Shown here: piece after piece, positions 7,938 through 17,019 of the stretch
Layout of the letters: every line of letters starts with the position of its first letter
Position numbering within the stretch: position 1 is the first letter of the stretch
DNA from: Sphingomonas carotinifaciens
GTDB lineage: Bacteria; Pseudomonadota; Alphaproteobacteria; Sphingomonadales; Sphingomonadaceae
Assembly (NCBI RefSeq): GCF_009789535.1
Contig: NZ_WSUT01000005.1
Span: 372,001 to 436,000, forward strand
DNA length: 64,000 nucleotides
Direction of reading: 5' to 3'
Translations under genes and position numbers: made by a program
Notes under the pieces: model-generated
Database searches by the model: none
What the model was told of the DNA's origin: nothing
What the model saw: the letters and a program-made list of their open reading frames with translations, nothing else

Positions 7938-8735
7938 TTACAGCGCCTCCACCACGGGAAAACCACGGGTCGCCAGCGTCGCCGCGATCGCCCGCTCGCG
8001 CGCCCCGAGTCGGGTGAACACCAGCCGTCCCGCCACCGGCGCCTCCGGCCAGTCCTGCCTGTCCGTCAGATAGGCGATCCGCCGCGCGATTCCCGGCCCG
8101 CCATCCACGAAGCGCACCCCCGCCGGCGCCACCGCCGCCATGTCCCCTTCCAGCAGCGGGAAGTGCGTGCAGGCATTGACGATCACATCGATCCGCTCGC
8201 CGCCGGGCTGCCCGAACAAGCCCTGCAACTCGCCCGCCACCGCTTCGGGGGACGGCGCCACGCCCGCCAGCGCCCCCTCCGCCAGCATCACCAGCGCCGC
8301 CGATCCATGGCGCAGCACCGTGCAGTCGCCCGCAAAGCGCGCCGCCAGATCGTCGACATAGGGCTGGCGCACCGTCGCCTCGGTGCCCAGCACGCCGATG
8401 ACGCGGCTTTCGCTCATCGCCGCGGCCGGCTTGATCGCCGGCACCGTCCCCACCACGGGCACGTCGAGCGCGGCGCGCACCGCGGGGAGCGCGATGGTGG
8501 ACGCGGTGTTGCACGCGATCACCACCAGCCGCGGGCGATACCGCTCCACCAGCCGCCCCAGCAGCGCGGGCACGCGCGCCGCGATTTCCGCCTCGCTTTT
8601 CGTCCCGTACGGAAAGCCCGCCGAATCCGCCGCATAGACGATCGGCGCACGCGGCAGCAGCTCGGTCGTCGGCGCCACCACCGACAATCCGCCCACACCG
8701 GAATCGAAGAACAGGATCGGCCGCGCGTCGCTCAT
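7938..8735 (-). CDS. murI: Glutamate racemase
   Basis: This enzyme makes D-glutamate for peptidoglycan. The 265-residue protein has the N-terminal FFDSGVGGLSV loop, YAADSAGFPYG, and the two catalytic cysteines in ACNTAS (Cys75) and NACTHFPLL (Cys189). The usual next residues GTVPAIKPA are present. It is divergent from plsY, with about 117 bases between starts. Complete, with ATG 8735. Confidence 0.95.
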   Translation of the reverse strand: MSDARPILFFDSGVGGLSVVAPTTELLPRAPIVYAADSAGFPYGTKSEAEIAARVPALLGRLVERYRPRLVVIACNTASTIALPAVRAALDVPVVGTVPAIKPAAAMSESRVIGVLGTEATVRQPYVDDLAARFAGDCTVLRHGSAALVMLAEGALAGVAPSPEAVAGELQGLFGQPGGERIDVIVNACTHFPLLEGDMAAVAPAGVRFVDGGPGIARRIAYLTDRQDWPEAPVAGRLVFTRLGARERAIAATLATRGFPVVEAL

Positions 8736-8852
8736 GGCCGCCGCTCCTACCGGCTCGCGCGCCCGCCCGGCAAGATCGCCGCCATTCTGATGGAGGTTGT
8801 TGGACAGCGCCGACCGCCCCCCTTATGCTCCGGCATCGGAAGAGAGGTATCG

Positions 8853-9461
8853 TTGCCAACCGAAATCGTCTGGGCTCCGCCCGTGCTGGCCTTGCTGTTC
8901 GGCTACCTGCTGGGGTCGATCCCCTTTGGAATCATCCTCACGCGGCTCGCCGGCGCGGGCGACCTGCGCCAGATAGGATCGGGCAATATCGGCGCCACCA
9001 ACGTGCTGCGCACCGGCCGCAAGGGGCTGGCCGCCGCCACGCTGCTGCTCGATCTCGTCAAGGGGTTCGCGGCCGTCGCGATCGTCGCGCATGTCTCGCC
9101 CGGTGACGCGCCGCTCGCCGCCGCCGCCGCGTTCATCGGCCATTGCTATCCGGTCTGGCTGCGCTTTCGCGGGGGCAAGGGCGTGGCGACGCTGATGGGC
9201 GTCGTGCTCGCGCTCCACTGGCCGATCGGCCTCGTCTTCGCCTGTGTCTGGCTCGGCCTGCTCGCCACGCTGCGCATCTCCGCGGTGGCCGGCATGGCGG
9301 CGGCGATCAGCGCGCCGGTCGCGGCCGCCATCTTCGGTCGCTTCGATCTGGTCATGCTGCTGATCGCGCTCGCGCTCATCGTCGTGTGGAAGCACGGCGC
9401 CAATATCGAGCGCCTGCTCGCCGGAACGGAGCCGCGCATCGGCCGCCGCGCGCGTGGCTGA
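8853..9461 (+). CDS. plsY: Acyl-phosphate:glycerol-3-phosphate acyltransferase
   Basis: PlsY transfers an acyl group from acyl-phosphate to glycerol-3-phosphate in the inner membrane, the first step of phospholipid synthesis. The conserved loops are [11 protein letters not shown] with [12 protein letters not shown], and [12 protein letters not shown], in a protein with five membrane segments. TTG 8853 is preferred because AGAGAGG lies at 8841-8847 and the protein then begins at the first helix; an ATG at 8790 would add 21 low-quality residues. The 3' end overlaps dprA by eight bases. Confidence 0.92.
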   Translation: MPTEIVWAPPVLALLFGYLLGSIPFGIILTRLAGAGDLRQIGSGNIGATNVLRTGRKGLAAATLLLDLVKGFAAVAIVAHVSPGDAPLAAAAAFIGHCYPVWLRFRGGKGVATLMGVVLALHWPIGLVFACVWLGLLATLRISAVAGMAAAISAPVAAAIFGRFDLVMLLIALALIVVWKHGANIERLLAGTEPRIGRRARG

Positions 9462-10536
9462 CGAGGTCGGGGCCCGCCTTCGCCTCATCCGCACCGCCGG
9501 CATCGGCCCGGTCACCTATGCGCAGCTGATCGCCCGCTTCGGCACCGCGCAGGCCGCGCTCGACGCGCTTCCCACCCTTGCCCGCCGCGGCGGGGGTGCC
9601 GCCCCCGCCCCGCCCCCGCTGGCGCAGGTCGAGCGCGAGATCGCGGAGGTCCACCGGCTCGGCGCGCGCCACCTCTTCCTCGGCGACCCAGATTATCCGC
9701 GCCTGCTCGCCCATATCGACACCGCGCCGCCCGCGCTCATCGTCCGCGGCGACCTGTCGCTCGCGCGCCGCCCCTGCGTCGCGATCGTCGGCGCGCGCAA
9801 CGCGTCGGCCGCCGCCTGCCGCTTCGCGCGCCAACTGGCGCTCGCCCTGGGGCAGGAGGGTGTCACGATCGTCTCCGGCCTCGCCCGCGGCATCGACACC
9901 GCCGCTCATGCCGGCAGCATCGACACCGGCACCGTGGGTGTCATCGCCAGCGGCATCGACATCGCCTTCCCGCCCGAAAATGCCGACCTGCAACAGGCGG
10001 TTGCCACCCGCGGGCTCCTTCTGGCCGAACAGCCCCCCGGCACCGAGCCGCGCGCCCGCCACTTCCCCTCGCGCAACCGCATCATCGCCGGCCTCGCCAC
10101 CGGCACCGTCGTCGTGGAGGCCGCGCCGAAGTCCGGCTCGCTCATCACTGCCCGCCTCGCTACCGAGATGGGCCGCGACGTCATGGCCGTCCCCGGCAGC
10201 CCCCTCGACCCCCGCGCGCAAGGCTGCAACCTCCTGATCCGCGACGGCGCCATCCTCATCCAGTCCGCCGCCGACATCCTCGAACAGATCCGCCCCCTCG
10301 ACCCCCGCATGGTGGAGGCACCCACCAGCCGCTACACCGGCCCGCCCCCGCAGGACGCCAGCGACGCCGACCGCCGCGCCGTCACCGCGCTGCTCGGCCC
10401 CGTCCCCGTCGCGATCGACGAACTCATCCGCCAGGCGAACGCGGCCCCCGCCATCGTCCAGACGGTGCTGCTCGAACTGGAACTCGCCGGCCGCCTGGAA
10501 CGCCACGCCGGCGCCCGCGTCAGCCTGCAACTCTAA
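9454..10536 (+). CDS. dprA: DNA-processing protein DprA
   Basis: DprA loads RecA on incoming single-stranded DNA during natural transformation. The Rossmann core is clear: RRPCVAIVGARNAS, IVSGLARGIDTAAH, FPSRNRIIAGLA and GSLITARLATEMGRDVMAVPG. An N-terminal SAM-like region and a C-terminal winged-helix-like domain (from about residue 300, ending VLLELELAGRLERH) complete the usual 360-residue form. It starts at GTG 9454 inside the end of plsY. Presence of dprA does not by itself show competence. Confidence 0.95.
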   Translation: MADEVGARLRLIRTAGIGPVTYAQLIARFGTAQAALDALPTLARRGGGAAPAPPPLAQVEREIAEVHRLGARHLFLGDPDYPRLLAHIDTAPPALIVRGDLSLARRPCVAIVGARNASAAACRFARQLALALGQEGVTIVSGLARGIDTAAHAGSIDTGTVGVIASGIDIAFPPENADLQQAVATRGLLLAEQPPGTEPRARHFPSRNRIIAGLATGTVVVEAAPKSGSLITARLATEMGRDVMAVPGSPLDPRAQGCNLLIRDGAILIQSAADILEQIRPLDPRMVEAPTSRYTGPPPQDASDADRRAVTALLGPVPVAIDELIRQANAAPAIVQTVLLELELAGRLERHAGARVSLQL

Positions 10537-10539
10537 AAC

Positions 10540-10565
10540 GCCCTCTCCCCAAGGGGGGAGAGGGC
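10540..10565. terminator. Bidirectional hairpin between dprA and the SMR gene
   Basis: GCCCTCTCCCC (10540-10550) pairs with GGGGAGAGGGC (10555-10565) across a four-base loop, giving an 11-bp perfect stem between convergent genes. A run of A precedes it on the dprA side, which reads as a T tract for the opposite gene. The stem sequence also resembles the ends of the large repeat at 13799-13949. Confidence 0.7.
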
Positions 10566-10571
10566 AACTCC

Positions 10572-10901
10572 TCAATGCCCCCCGGCGCGCGAAAAGGCGT
10601 TCATCACCACCACCCCGGCGATGATCAGCGCCATGCCGATCATCGCCGGCGCATCCAGCTTCTGCCCCTGGAACACCCACGCCACCGCCGAGATCAGCAC
10701 GATCCCCACCCCCGACCAGATCGCATAGGCGATGCCCGTCGGGATCGTCTTCAGCGTCAGCGACAGGAAGTAAAAGGCGATCGCATAGCCCAAGGCCGTC
10801 ACCAGCGACGGCACCGGCCGGGTAAATCCTTCCGACAGCTTCATGAAGGAAGTGCCGGTCACCTCCGCCAGGATCGCGATGAACAGGTAAAGATACGCCA
10901 T
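10572..10901 (-). CDS. Small multidrug resistance (SMR) transporter, EmrE/QacE-like
   Basis: The 109-residue protein has four membrane helices and the SMR signatures ILAEVTGTSFMK in helix 1 (membrane-embedded Glu at 13) and IAYAIWSGVG in helix 3 (conserved Trp). It is a proton-coupled antiporter subunit for cationic, hydrophobic compounds acting as a dimer in the inner membrane. Sequence is of the Qac/EmrE branch, in contrast with the SugE/Gdx member at 38103. ATG 10901 matches the family start. Substrate is not predictable. Confidence 0.92.
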   Translation of the reverse strand: MAYLYLFIAILAEVTGTSFMKLSEGFTRPVPSLVTALGYAIAFYFLSLTLKTIPTGIAYAIWSGVGIVLISAVAWVFQGQKLDAPAMIGMALIIAGVVVMNAFSRAGGH

Positions 10902-11053
10902 GCCGGGGACGCTAACGATCCCCGCCACATCTGTCATGCCCCGCACCGGATCGATCGGCGCTGTCCTACACGCCCCGCTTCATCTTATATGGTGCGCATG
11001 AAACGAACCCGGTCCGCACTACCCCTCTTCGTCCGGGCCGCTCCCGCCGCGAT

Positions 11054-11094
11054 CGGAAGTGGACACGGGCGGGGGGACGTAGTGTCCACTTCCG
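11054..11094. repeat. 13-bp inverted repeat upstream of topA
   Basis: CGGAAGTGGACAC (11054-11066) is mirrored by GTGTCCACTTCCG (11082-11094) across a 15-base G-rich spacer. It lies about 110 bases before topA in a 303-base gap (10902-11204) that has no convincing gene. It could be a regulatory protein site, a hairpin in the topA leader, or another dispersed repeat; no second copy was seen in the window. Confidence 0.6.
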
Positions 11095-11204
11095 CGTGGT
11101 GCCTGTCCGGTCATGGCGGGAACCGCCCGCGCCGCCACGACTTGACGCCACCGTCTCCCCCTCCCCATCCTCGCGCGTACACGTAAGGACACCACGCCCC
11201 GCTT

Positions 11205-13790
11205 ATGCAGCTCGTCATCGTCGAATCCCCCGCCAAGGCGAAAACCATCGAGAAATATCTCGGCGGCGATTACCGCGTCCTCGCCAGCTATGGTCACGTC
11301 CGCGACCTGCCGCCCAAGGACGGCTCGGTGAACCCCGATGAAGGGTTCGCGATGGAATGGGAAAATTACGCCGACAAGGCCAAGCAGCTCAAGGCGATCG
11401 CCGACGAGGCGAAGAAGGCCGACCGCCTGATCCTCGCCACCGACCCGGATCGCGAGGGCGAGGCGATTTCGTGGCACGTGCGCGAGGTGCTGAAGAACCG
11501 CAAGGCGCTGCCCAAGGCGGTGGAGCGCGTCACCTTCAACGCGATCACCAAGCCCGCGATCCTGCACGCGATGCAGAATCCGCGCGAACTCGATACCGAC
11601 CTGATCGACGCCTATCGCGCCCGCCGCGCGCTCGATTATCTGGTCGGCTTCACCCTGTCGCCGGTGCTGTGGCGCAAGCTGCCCGGCGCCAAGTCGGCGG
11701 GCCGCGTCCAGTCGGTGGCGCTGCGCCTGATCGTCGGGCGCGAGCGCGAGATCGAGGCGTTCCGCCCCCAGGAATACTGGTCCGTCACCGCCGAGATGGA
11801 GCAGGACGGCACCCCCTTCACCGCGCGGCTGGTCCAGTGGGAGGGCAGGAAGCTCGACCGCCTGTCGATCGGCAATGAAGGCGACGCCACCCGCGCGAAG
11901 GCCGATGTCGAGGCGGGCCGCTTCTCCGTCCAGTCGGTCGAGACCAAGCCCGCGACGCGCAACCCGCCGCCGCCCTTCACCACCTCGACGCTCCAGCAGG
12001 AGGCGGCGCGCAAGCTCGGCTTCTCCGCCGACCACACGATGCGGATCGCGCAACAACTCTATGAGGACGGCGCGATCACCTATATGCGTACCGACGGCGT
12101 GCAGATGGACGGCAGCGCCATCTCGGCCGCGCGCAAGGCCGTCGCCGAGCGCTACGACGCCAGCTATGTGCCGGACAAGCCCCGCCAATATCAGTCCAAG
12201 GCGAAGAACGCACAGGAAGCGCACGAGGCGATCCGCCCCACCGACTTCTCCCGCGACCGGGCCGGCTCGGGCGATCATGGCCGCCTGTACGACCTGATCT
12301 GGAAGCGCGCGCTCGCCAGCCAGATGGCGTCGGCCCGGATGGAGCGCACCACCATCGACATGGCCGACGGCACCGGCCGCCACGTGCTGCGCGCGACCGG
12401 ACAGGTCGTGCTCTTCCCCGGCTATCTCGCGCTCTACGAAGAGGGTCAGGACGATGCCGCGGACGAGGAATCGCGCCGCCTGCCCCGCCTGCGCGACGGC
12501 GATGCGCCCGCGAAGAAGGACGTAAAGGCCGAGCAGCATTTCACCCAGCCGCCGCCCCGCTTCTCGGAAGCCTCGCTGGTCAAGCGCATGGAGGAACTCG
12601 GCATCGGCCGCCCCTCCACCTATGCCTCGATCATCAAGACGCTGAAGGAACGCGCCTATGTGCGCGTCGAGAAGAACCGCTTCTTCGCGGAAGAAAGCGG
12701 CCGGCTGGTGACCGCCTTCCTTGAACGCTTTTTCGAGCGTTATGTCGGCTTCGACTATACCGCCGAACTTGAAGAGGAACTCGACGACGTCTCGGGCGGC
12801 CGCGCGCAGTGGCAGGCGGTGCTGGAAGCGTTCTGGCGCGACTTCAAGCCGCGCACCAACGAGGTGATGGAGCAGCAGCCCTCGGCGATCACCGCCGAAT
12901 TGGACCAGTTCCTCGCCCCCTACCTCTTTCCGGAAAAGGCGGACGGCTCGGACCCGCGTCTCTGCCCCAATTGCGGCGAGGGCAAGCTGGCGCTGCGCGG
13001 CGGCCGCTTCGGCGCGTTCATCGCCTGCTCCAACTATCCCGAATGCAAATACACCCGCCGCTTCGCGCAAGGGGGCGAGGCGGCCGGTGAGGACACCGGC
13101 CCCGAGACGCTGGGCAAGGACCCCGAAACCGGCCTGCCGGTGGAGCGTAAGTCCGGCCGCTTCGGCCCCTATATCCAGCTCGGCGAGGGCAAGGAGGCCA
13201 AGCGCGCCTCCATCCCCAAGGATGTCGATCTCGATCTGGAATGGGCGCTGAAGCTGCTCAGCTTGCCGCGCACCATCGGCAACCACCCGGAAACGGGCGA
13301 GCCGATCACCGCCTCGATCGGCCGCTATGGCCCTTATTTGGCGCACAGCGGCAAATATGCCCGGCTTCAGTCCACCGCCGAGGTGTTCGAAACCGGCATG
13401 AACGCCGCCGTCGCCAAGCTGGCGGATGCCGCGGCCGGTGGCGGTCGCCCCGCCCGCGGCGCCGCGCGCGAGCCGGTGAAGATCCTAGGCAAGCATCCCC
13501 GCACCGAGGCCGAGATCAAGCTGATGGAGGGCCGCTACGGTCCTTACGTCACCGACGGCGAAACCAACGCGACGATCCCCAAGACCGTCGACAAGGACCA
13601 GCTGACGCTGGAGGAAGCCGCCCAGCTGATCGACGCCCGCGCCGCCGCCGCGCCGCCCAAGAAGAAAAAGGCCGCGCCGAAAAAGGCTGCGGCCAAGAAG
13701 ACGGCGGAGAAGAAGCCGGCAGCCAAGAAACCAGCGGCAAAGAAAACGGCCGCCAAGCCCGCCACCGCGGAAGAAGATCCCCCCTTCTAA
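11205..13790 (+). CDS. topA: DNA topoisomerase I
   Basis: This type IA topoisomerase relaxes negative supercoils. The Toprim domain is at the N-terminus (VIVESPAKAKTIEKYL, and TDPDREGEAISWHV near residue 85), and the catalytic Tyr is in AITYMRTDG near residue 293. After the core there is a CPNC...CSNYPEC zinc finger near residue 585 and two cysteine-free C-terminal repeat domains (GRFGPYIQLG, GRYGPYLAHS and relatives). The last 55 residues are a Lys/Ala/Pro tail of AAPKKAAAKK type, like histone H1 tails. At 861 residues it is normal for Alphaproteobacteria. Confidence 0.97.
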   Translation: MQLVIVESPAKAKTIEKYLGGDYRVLASYGHVRDLPPKDGSVNPDEGFAMEWENYADKAKQLKAIADEAKKADRLILATDPDREGEAISWHVREVLKNRKALPKAVERVTFNAITKPAILHAMQNPRELDTDLIDAYRARRALDYLVGFTLSPVLWRKLPGAKSAGRVQSVALRLIVGREREIEAFRPQEYWSVTAEMEQDGTPFTARLVQWEGRKLDRLSIGNEGDATRAKADVEAGRFSVQSVETKPATRNPPPPFTTSTLQQEAARKLGFSADHTMRIAQQLYEDGAITYMRTDGVQMDGSAISAARKAVAERYDASYVPDKPRQYQSKAKNAQEAHEAIRPTDFSRDRAGSGDHGRLYDLIWKRALASQMASARMERTTIDMADGTGRHVLRATGQVVLFPGYLALYEEGQDDAADEESRRLPRLRDGDAPAKKDVKAEQHFTQPPPRFSEASLVKRMEELGIGRPSTYASIIKTLKERAYVRVEKNRFFAEESGRLVTAFLERFFERYVGFDYTAELEEELDDVSGGRAQWQAVLEAFWRDFKPRTNEVMEQQPSAITAELDQFLAPYLFPEKADGSDPRLCPNCGEGKLALRGGRFGAFIACSNYPECKYTRRFAQGGEAAGEDTGPETLGKDPETGLPVERKSGRFGPYIQLGEGKEAKRASIPKDVDLDLEWALKLLSLPRTIGNHPETGEPITASIGRYGPYLAHSGKYARLQSTAEVFETGMNAAVAKLADAAAGGGRPARGAAREPVKILGKHPRTEAEIKLMEGRYGPYVTDGETNATIPKTVDKDQLTLEEAAQLIDARAAAAPPKKKKAAPKKAAAKKTAEKKPAAKKPAAKKTAAKPATAEEDPPF

Positions 13791-13798
13791 CCTCAAAT

Positions 13799-13949
13799 GC
13801 CCTCTCCCCTCCGGGGAGAGGGAAGGGGCCCGCTGCCGAAGGCAGTGGGAAGGGTGAGGGGCAGACCAGCAGTGCAGCGCTGCCTGGCAGCCCCTCACCC
13901 TCCCACCGCTCGCGCGGCGGGCCCCTCCCTCTCCCCGGAGGGGAGAGGG
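13799..13949. repeat. Large nested palindromic repeat (family C) between topA and an ABC exporter
   Basis: The outer arms pair over more than 30 bases: the left arm (about 13800-13833) begins CCCTCTCCCCTCCGGGGAGA and the right arm (about 13917-13949) ends CCCCGGAGGGGAGAGGG. Inside, GGGAAGGGTGAGGGGC pairs with GCCCCTCACCCTCCC. Each outer arm is itself a small hairpin. It lies between convergent genes. A shorter relative is inside the BCKDH E2 gene (35110-35148), and the stem at 10540 has the same core. Confidence 0.88.
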
Positions 13950-13973
13950 TGCCGAACCCCCACCAACACCCCC

Positions 13974-15767
13974 CTACCCCACAATCTCCGCCACCCCCGC
14001 GCCGGCCTGCCGCTCGAACAACCGCCGATACCGCCCGTCCTCGGCGGCGATCAGCGTCTCATGCGGCCCGTCCTCGACGATCCGCCCGTGGTCGAACACC
14101 AGAATGCGGTCCAGCGCCCTGACGGTCGACAGCCGGTGTGCGATCACGATCGCGGTGCGCCCCACCATCAGCCGCTCCATCGCCTGCTGGATCGCCGCCT
14201 CGCTTTCCGAATCCAGGCTCGACGTCGCCTCGTCCAGCACCAGGATCGGCGCATCCGCCAGAAAGGCGCGGGCGATCGCCACCCGCTGCCGCTCGCCGCC
14301 CGACAGCTTCACCCCGCGCTCGCCGACCGGCGTCCGGTATCCCTTGGGCAGCCGCATGATGAAGTCGTGCGCGTTGGCCAGCCGCGCCGCCTCCTCGATC
14401 TCGGCCATGCTCGCCTCCGGCCGGCCGTAACCGATATTCTCCGCCAGCGTCCGGTGGAACAGCACCGGCTCCTGCGGCACGATCGCCACTTGGCCGCGCA
14501 GCGACCTTTGCGTGGCGTGCGCGATATCCTGCCCGTCGATGGTGATGCGCCCCGCATCCACGTCGTACAATCGCTGGATCAGCTTGACGAAGCTGGTCTT
14601 GCCCGATCCCGACGGCCCCACCAGCCCGACGCGCTGCCCCGCCGGGATCGCCACGTCCAGCGCGGCATAGAGCGGCCTGTCCTGCCCGGCATAGCGGAAC
14701 GTCACCCCCTCGAACCGGATCGCGCCGTCGCTCACCCGGATCGGCTGCGCACCCGCCCGGTCGGCAACGCCTGCGGGCTCGTCATGGAGCTGCACCAGTT
14801 CCTCCATCTCGTTCACCGACCGTTGCAACTGATGGATGTGCTGGCCGATGTCGCGCAGATAGCCGTTCAGCACCAGATAGCTGGTCAGCACATAGGCGAC
14901 GTCGCCCGCGCTCGCCCGGCCCTGCCCCCACAGCCACAGCGCCACGCCCGTCACCGCGACGCGGATCACCCACAGCAGCGCCAGCTGCCCCGATCCCGCC
15001 CAGGTGAACGCCATCCAGGTCCGGCGCGTCCGCCGCCGCCATTTGGCGACGGTGTGTGCCAGCCGTTCCTCCTCGCGCGCCTCGCCGCCAAAGGCCTTGA
15101 CCACCGCATTGGTGCCGATCGCATCAGCCAGCACGCCGCCGATCCGCGTATCCCACTGGTTCGACAGCCGCGCGATCGGCGCCAGCACCCGCGTCGCCAA
15201 TCCGACCGTCAGCGCGATATAGGCGACCGCGCCCACCCCCATCACCGCACCCAGCACCGGCCAGTGCAGCCCCAGCAGCAGCACCGTTCCCGCCAGCACC
15301 GTCACCGAGGGGAGCAGCGACAGGAGCAGCACGTCGTTCAGCGTATCCAGCGCCCACATGCCGCGCGTGATCCGCCGCACCGTCGACCCCGAAAACGCAT
15401 TGGCATGCCAGTCGCTCGACAGCCGCTGGACGCGCGCAAACGCTTCCACCGTCACGTCGCGCATCATGTTCAGCGTCAGGGGCGTGATCGCCCACCATCC
15501 CAGATGACGGAAAACGACCATCGCCCCGCCCAGCGCGACGATCGCGGCAAAGGCCGACATCGCCGCCCCCCGCGCCCCCTGCCCCACCGCATCGATCATC
15601 CGCCCGGCGAACAGCGGCACGAATATCTCGGTCAGCGTGCCCAGCATCATCGCCAGCGCACATGCCGCCGCCAGCCGCGGCGCCCGCCGCCACAATGCAA
15701 AGGTGAACCCCAGCACGCGCCGCAACACCGACGCGCGCGGAAACAGGTCATCGTCTTCATCGGTCAT
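13974..15767 (-). CDS. ABC transporter, fused permease and ATP-binding protein (MsbA-like exporter)
   Basis: This half-size exporter has an N-terminal six-helix membrane domain (about residues 20-320) and a C-terminal nucleotide-binding domain. The latter contains Walker A GPSGSGKTS near residue 385, the signature LSGGERQRVAIARAF, Walker B ILVLDEATSSLD and the switch IAHRLST. It would act as a homodimer in the inner membrane. Substrate cannot be read from the sequence; lipid-like or drug substrates are usual for this group. It is preceded by a 20-codon ORF with a strong ribosome site (15842-15904). Confidence 0.9.
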   Translation of the reverse strand: MTDEDDDLFPRASVLRRVLGFTFALWRRAPRLAAACALAMMLGTLTEIFVPLFAGRMIDAVGQGARGAAMSAFAAIVALGGAMVVFRHLGWWAITPLTLNMMRDVTVEAFARVQRLSSDWHANAFSGSTVRRITRGMWALDTLNDVLLLSLLPSVTVLAGTVLLLGLHWPVLGAVMGVGAVAYIALTVGLATRVLAPIARLSNQWDTRIGGVLADAIGTNAVVKAFGGEAREEERLAHTVAKWRRRTRRTWMAFTWAGSGQLALLWVIRVAVTGVALWLWGQGRASAGDVAYVLTSYLVLNGYLRDIGQHIHQLQRSVNEMEELVQLHDEPAGVADRAGAQPIRVSDGAIRFEGVTFRYAGQDRPLYAALDVAIPAGQRVGLVGPSGSGKTSFVKLIQRLYDVDAGRITIDGQDIAHATQRSLRGQVAIVPQEPVLFHRTLAENIGYGRPEASMAEIEEAARLANAHDFIMRLPKGYRTPVGERGVKLSGGERQRVAIARAFLADAPILVLDEATSSLDSESEAAIQQAMERLMVGRTAIVIAHRLSTVRALDRILVFDHGRIVEDGPHETLIAAEDGRYRRLFERQAGAGVAEIVG

Positions 15768-15841
15768 GATAATTCCGCACCCATCGGCGCGGTCCCTGGA
15801 TCAGCGGAACGGAATGGCGGCGCGCGCGCGAGCCGCAGGCG

Positions 15842-15904
15842 TCAGGGGTGTGCGAAACACCCGCCGCGTCGAACGCCGGGCATGGACGGATACGGATTGG
15901 TCAT
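15842..15904 (-). CDS. Possible 20-residue leader peptide upstream of the ABC exporter
   Basis: An ATG at 15904 is preceded five bases upstream by a strong GGAGGG site (15910-15915 on the plus strand as CCCTCC). It opens a 20-codon frame reading MTNPYPSMPGVRRGG...CFAHP before a TGA. The stop is 75 bases before the ABC exporter start. The ribosome site has no other gene to serve, so the peptide, or a translated leader, is plausible. It could equally be a relic after copB. No homology is claimed. Confidence 0.3.
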   Translation of the reverse strand: MTNPYPSMPGVRRGGCFAHP

Positions 15905-15966
15905 CGTCGCCCTCCTTCGCGCTGATCGAGTCCGGGCCCGCCTTTAGCAGATCGCCGCCACCGCGC

Positions 15967-17019
15967 CTAGAACCAGGCCCGCACCCCCAGCGCGAGCGCA
16001 AAGCCGCCCGTGCCGCCGCCATCGCTGCGCGCATACCGCGCCGTCGCCCCGTAACGCCGCTCCCACGACACCCCGACATAGGGCGCGAACTCGCGCGCGA
16101 TCTCGTAGCGAAGGCGCAGGCCCGCTTCCGCGCTCGACAGCCCGGCGCCGATCCGGCTGGCGGGCACGTCCTGCGCCGCCAGGTTGAACTCCACCCGCGG
16201 CTGCGCGATCAGCCGCTGCGTGATCCGCTGGTCCACCCACGCCTCGCCCCGCGCCAGCACGTCGCCCCGATCGGACAGGAACAGCGCGCCCTCTACATCG
16301 AACCAATAGGGCGCCAGCCCCTCGACCCCCAGCACCGCATAGGTCCGCCGTGCCCCCGCGCCGACATCCTGCCGCACGCCCGCCTGCAGGTTCCAGTATG
16401 GATCGACCGCGCGCGCATACAGCGCCTGCACCTCGGCCGCATCGACGCGGCGCCCGAAGTCCCCCTCGCCCTCGCTCTTCACCACCAGCCGGTGGATATC
16501 CCCACCGAACCAGCCCTCGCCGTCCCAGCGATAGCCGTCGCGGCCGTTCCGCACCTGCACTTCGGCGATGTTCAGGATCACCTGATGCATCGCCATGCCG
16601 CCATGCTCGCGCCGCATCTGCCGCTCCGCCCGCGCCATCGCGACGGGATCGTAAAAGGCATCCGCCGCGCGTGTCGTCGGTACCGGCGGCGGCGGGGCAT
16701 CGCCCACTACCGGCGGCGCCTCCACGCTCGCACCATGCCCCATCGCGCCATGATCCATCGCGCCGTGCCCGCCTGAGCGGACAGGGGCAGGCGTGCAATG
16801 TCCCATCGCCGCATGCTCGGGCGCACAGGGCGCGGCAGGTGGGGCAGGCACGGCCGGTGCCGCCCTGCAATGCCCCATCGCGGCGTGTTCCGGCGAACAT
16901 GGCTCGGTCGCGGCCGGTGCGGGCGTGGCAGGCGCCGCCTTGCAATGCCCCATCGCCGCATGTTCCGGCGGGCAGTCCTGCGGCACGGCCATCAGCAGGC
17001 CCAGCAGCACCAGGCTCAT
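15967..17019 (-). CDS. copB: Copper resistance protein B, outer membrane, with Cys/His/Met-rich modules
   Basis: CopB/PcoB forms an outer-membrane beta barrel that works with CopA in periplasmic copper handling. A short signal (MSLVLLGLLMAVPQ) is followed by three near-identical modules of the form CxPEHAAMGHC (about residues 16-76), then an HGAMDHGAMGHG stretch, a Pro-rich linker, and the PcoB domain (AFYDPVAMARAERQMRREHG to the terminal Phe in GVRAWF). The Cys, His and Met residues could bind Cu(I)/Cu(II). The start overlaps the copA stop (ATGA), so the two are translationally coupled. Confidence 0.92.
   Translation of the reverse strand: MSLVLLGLLMAVPQDCPPEHAAMGHCKAAPATPAPAATEPCSPEHAAMGHCRAAPAVPAPPAAPCAPEHAAMGHCTPAPVRSGGHGAMDHGAMGHGASVEAPPVVGDAPPPPVPTTRAADAFYDPVAMARAERQMRREHGGMAMHQVILNIAEVQVRNGRDGYRWDGEGWFGGDIHRLVVKSEGEGDFGRRVDAAEVQALYARAVDPYWNLQAGVRQDVGAGARRTYAVLGVEGLAPYWFDVEGALFLSDRGDVLARGEAWVDQRITQRLIAQPRVEFNLAAQDVPASRIGAGLSSAEAGLRLRYEIAREFAPYVGVSWERRYGATARYARSDGGGTGGFALALGVRAWF

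Noticed and set aside
10902..11053. Guanidine-type riboswitch upstream of the first SMR gene
   Set aside because: The GGGGA/TCCCC stem there lacks an ACGR loop, and the protein is of the EmrE/QacE rather than SugE branch.
11019..13346. Minus-strand 775-codon open frame opposite topA
   Set aside because: Shadow of topA; no domain and no ribosome site.
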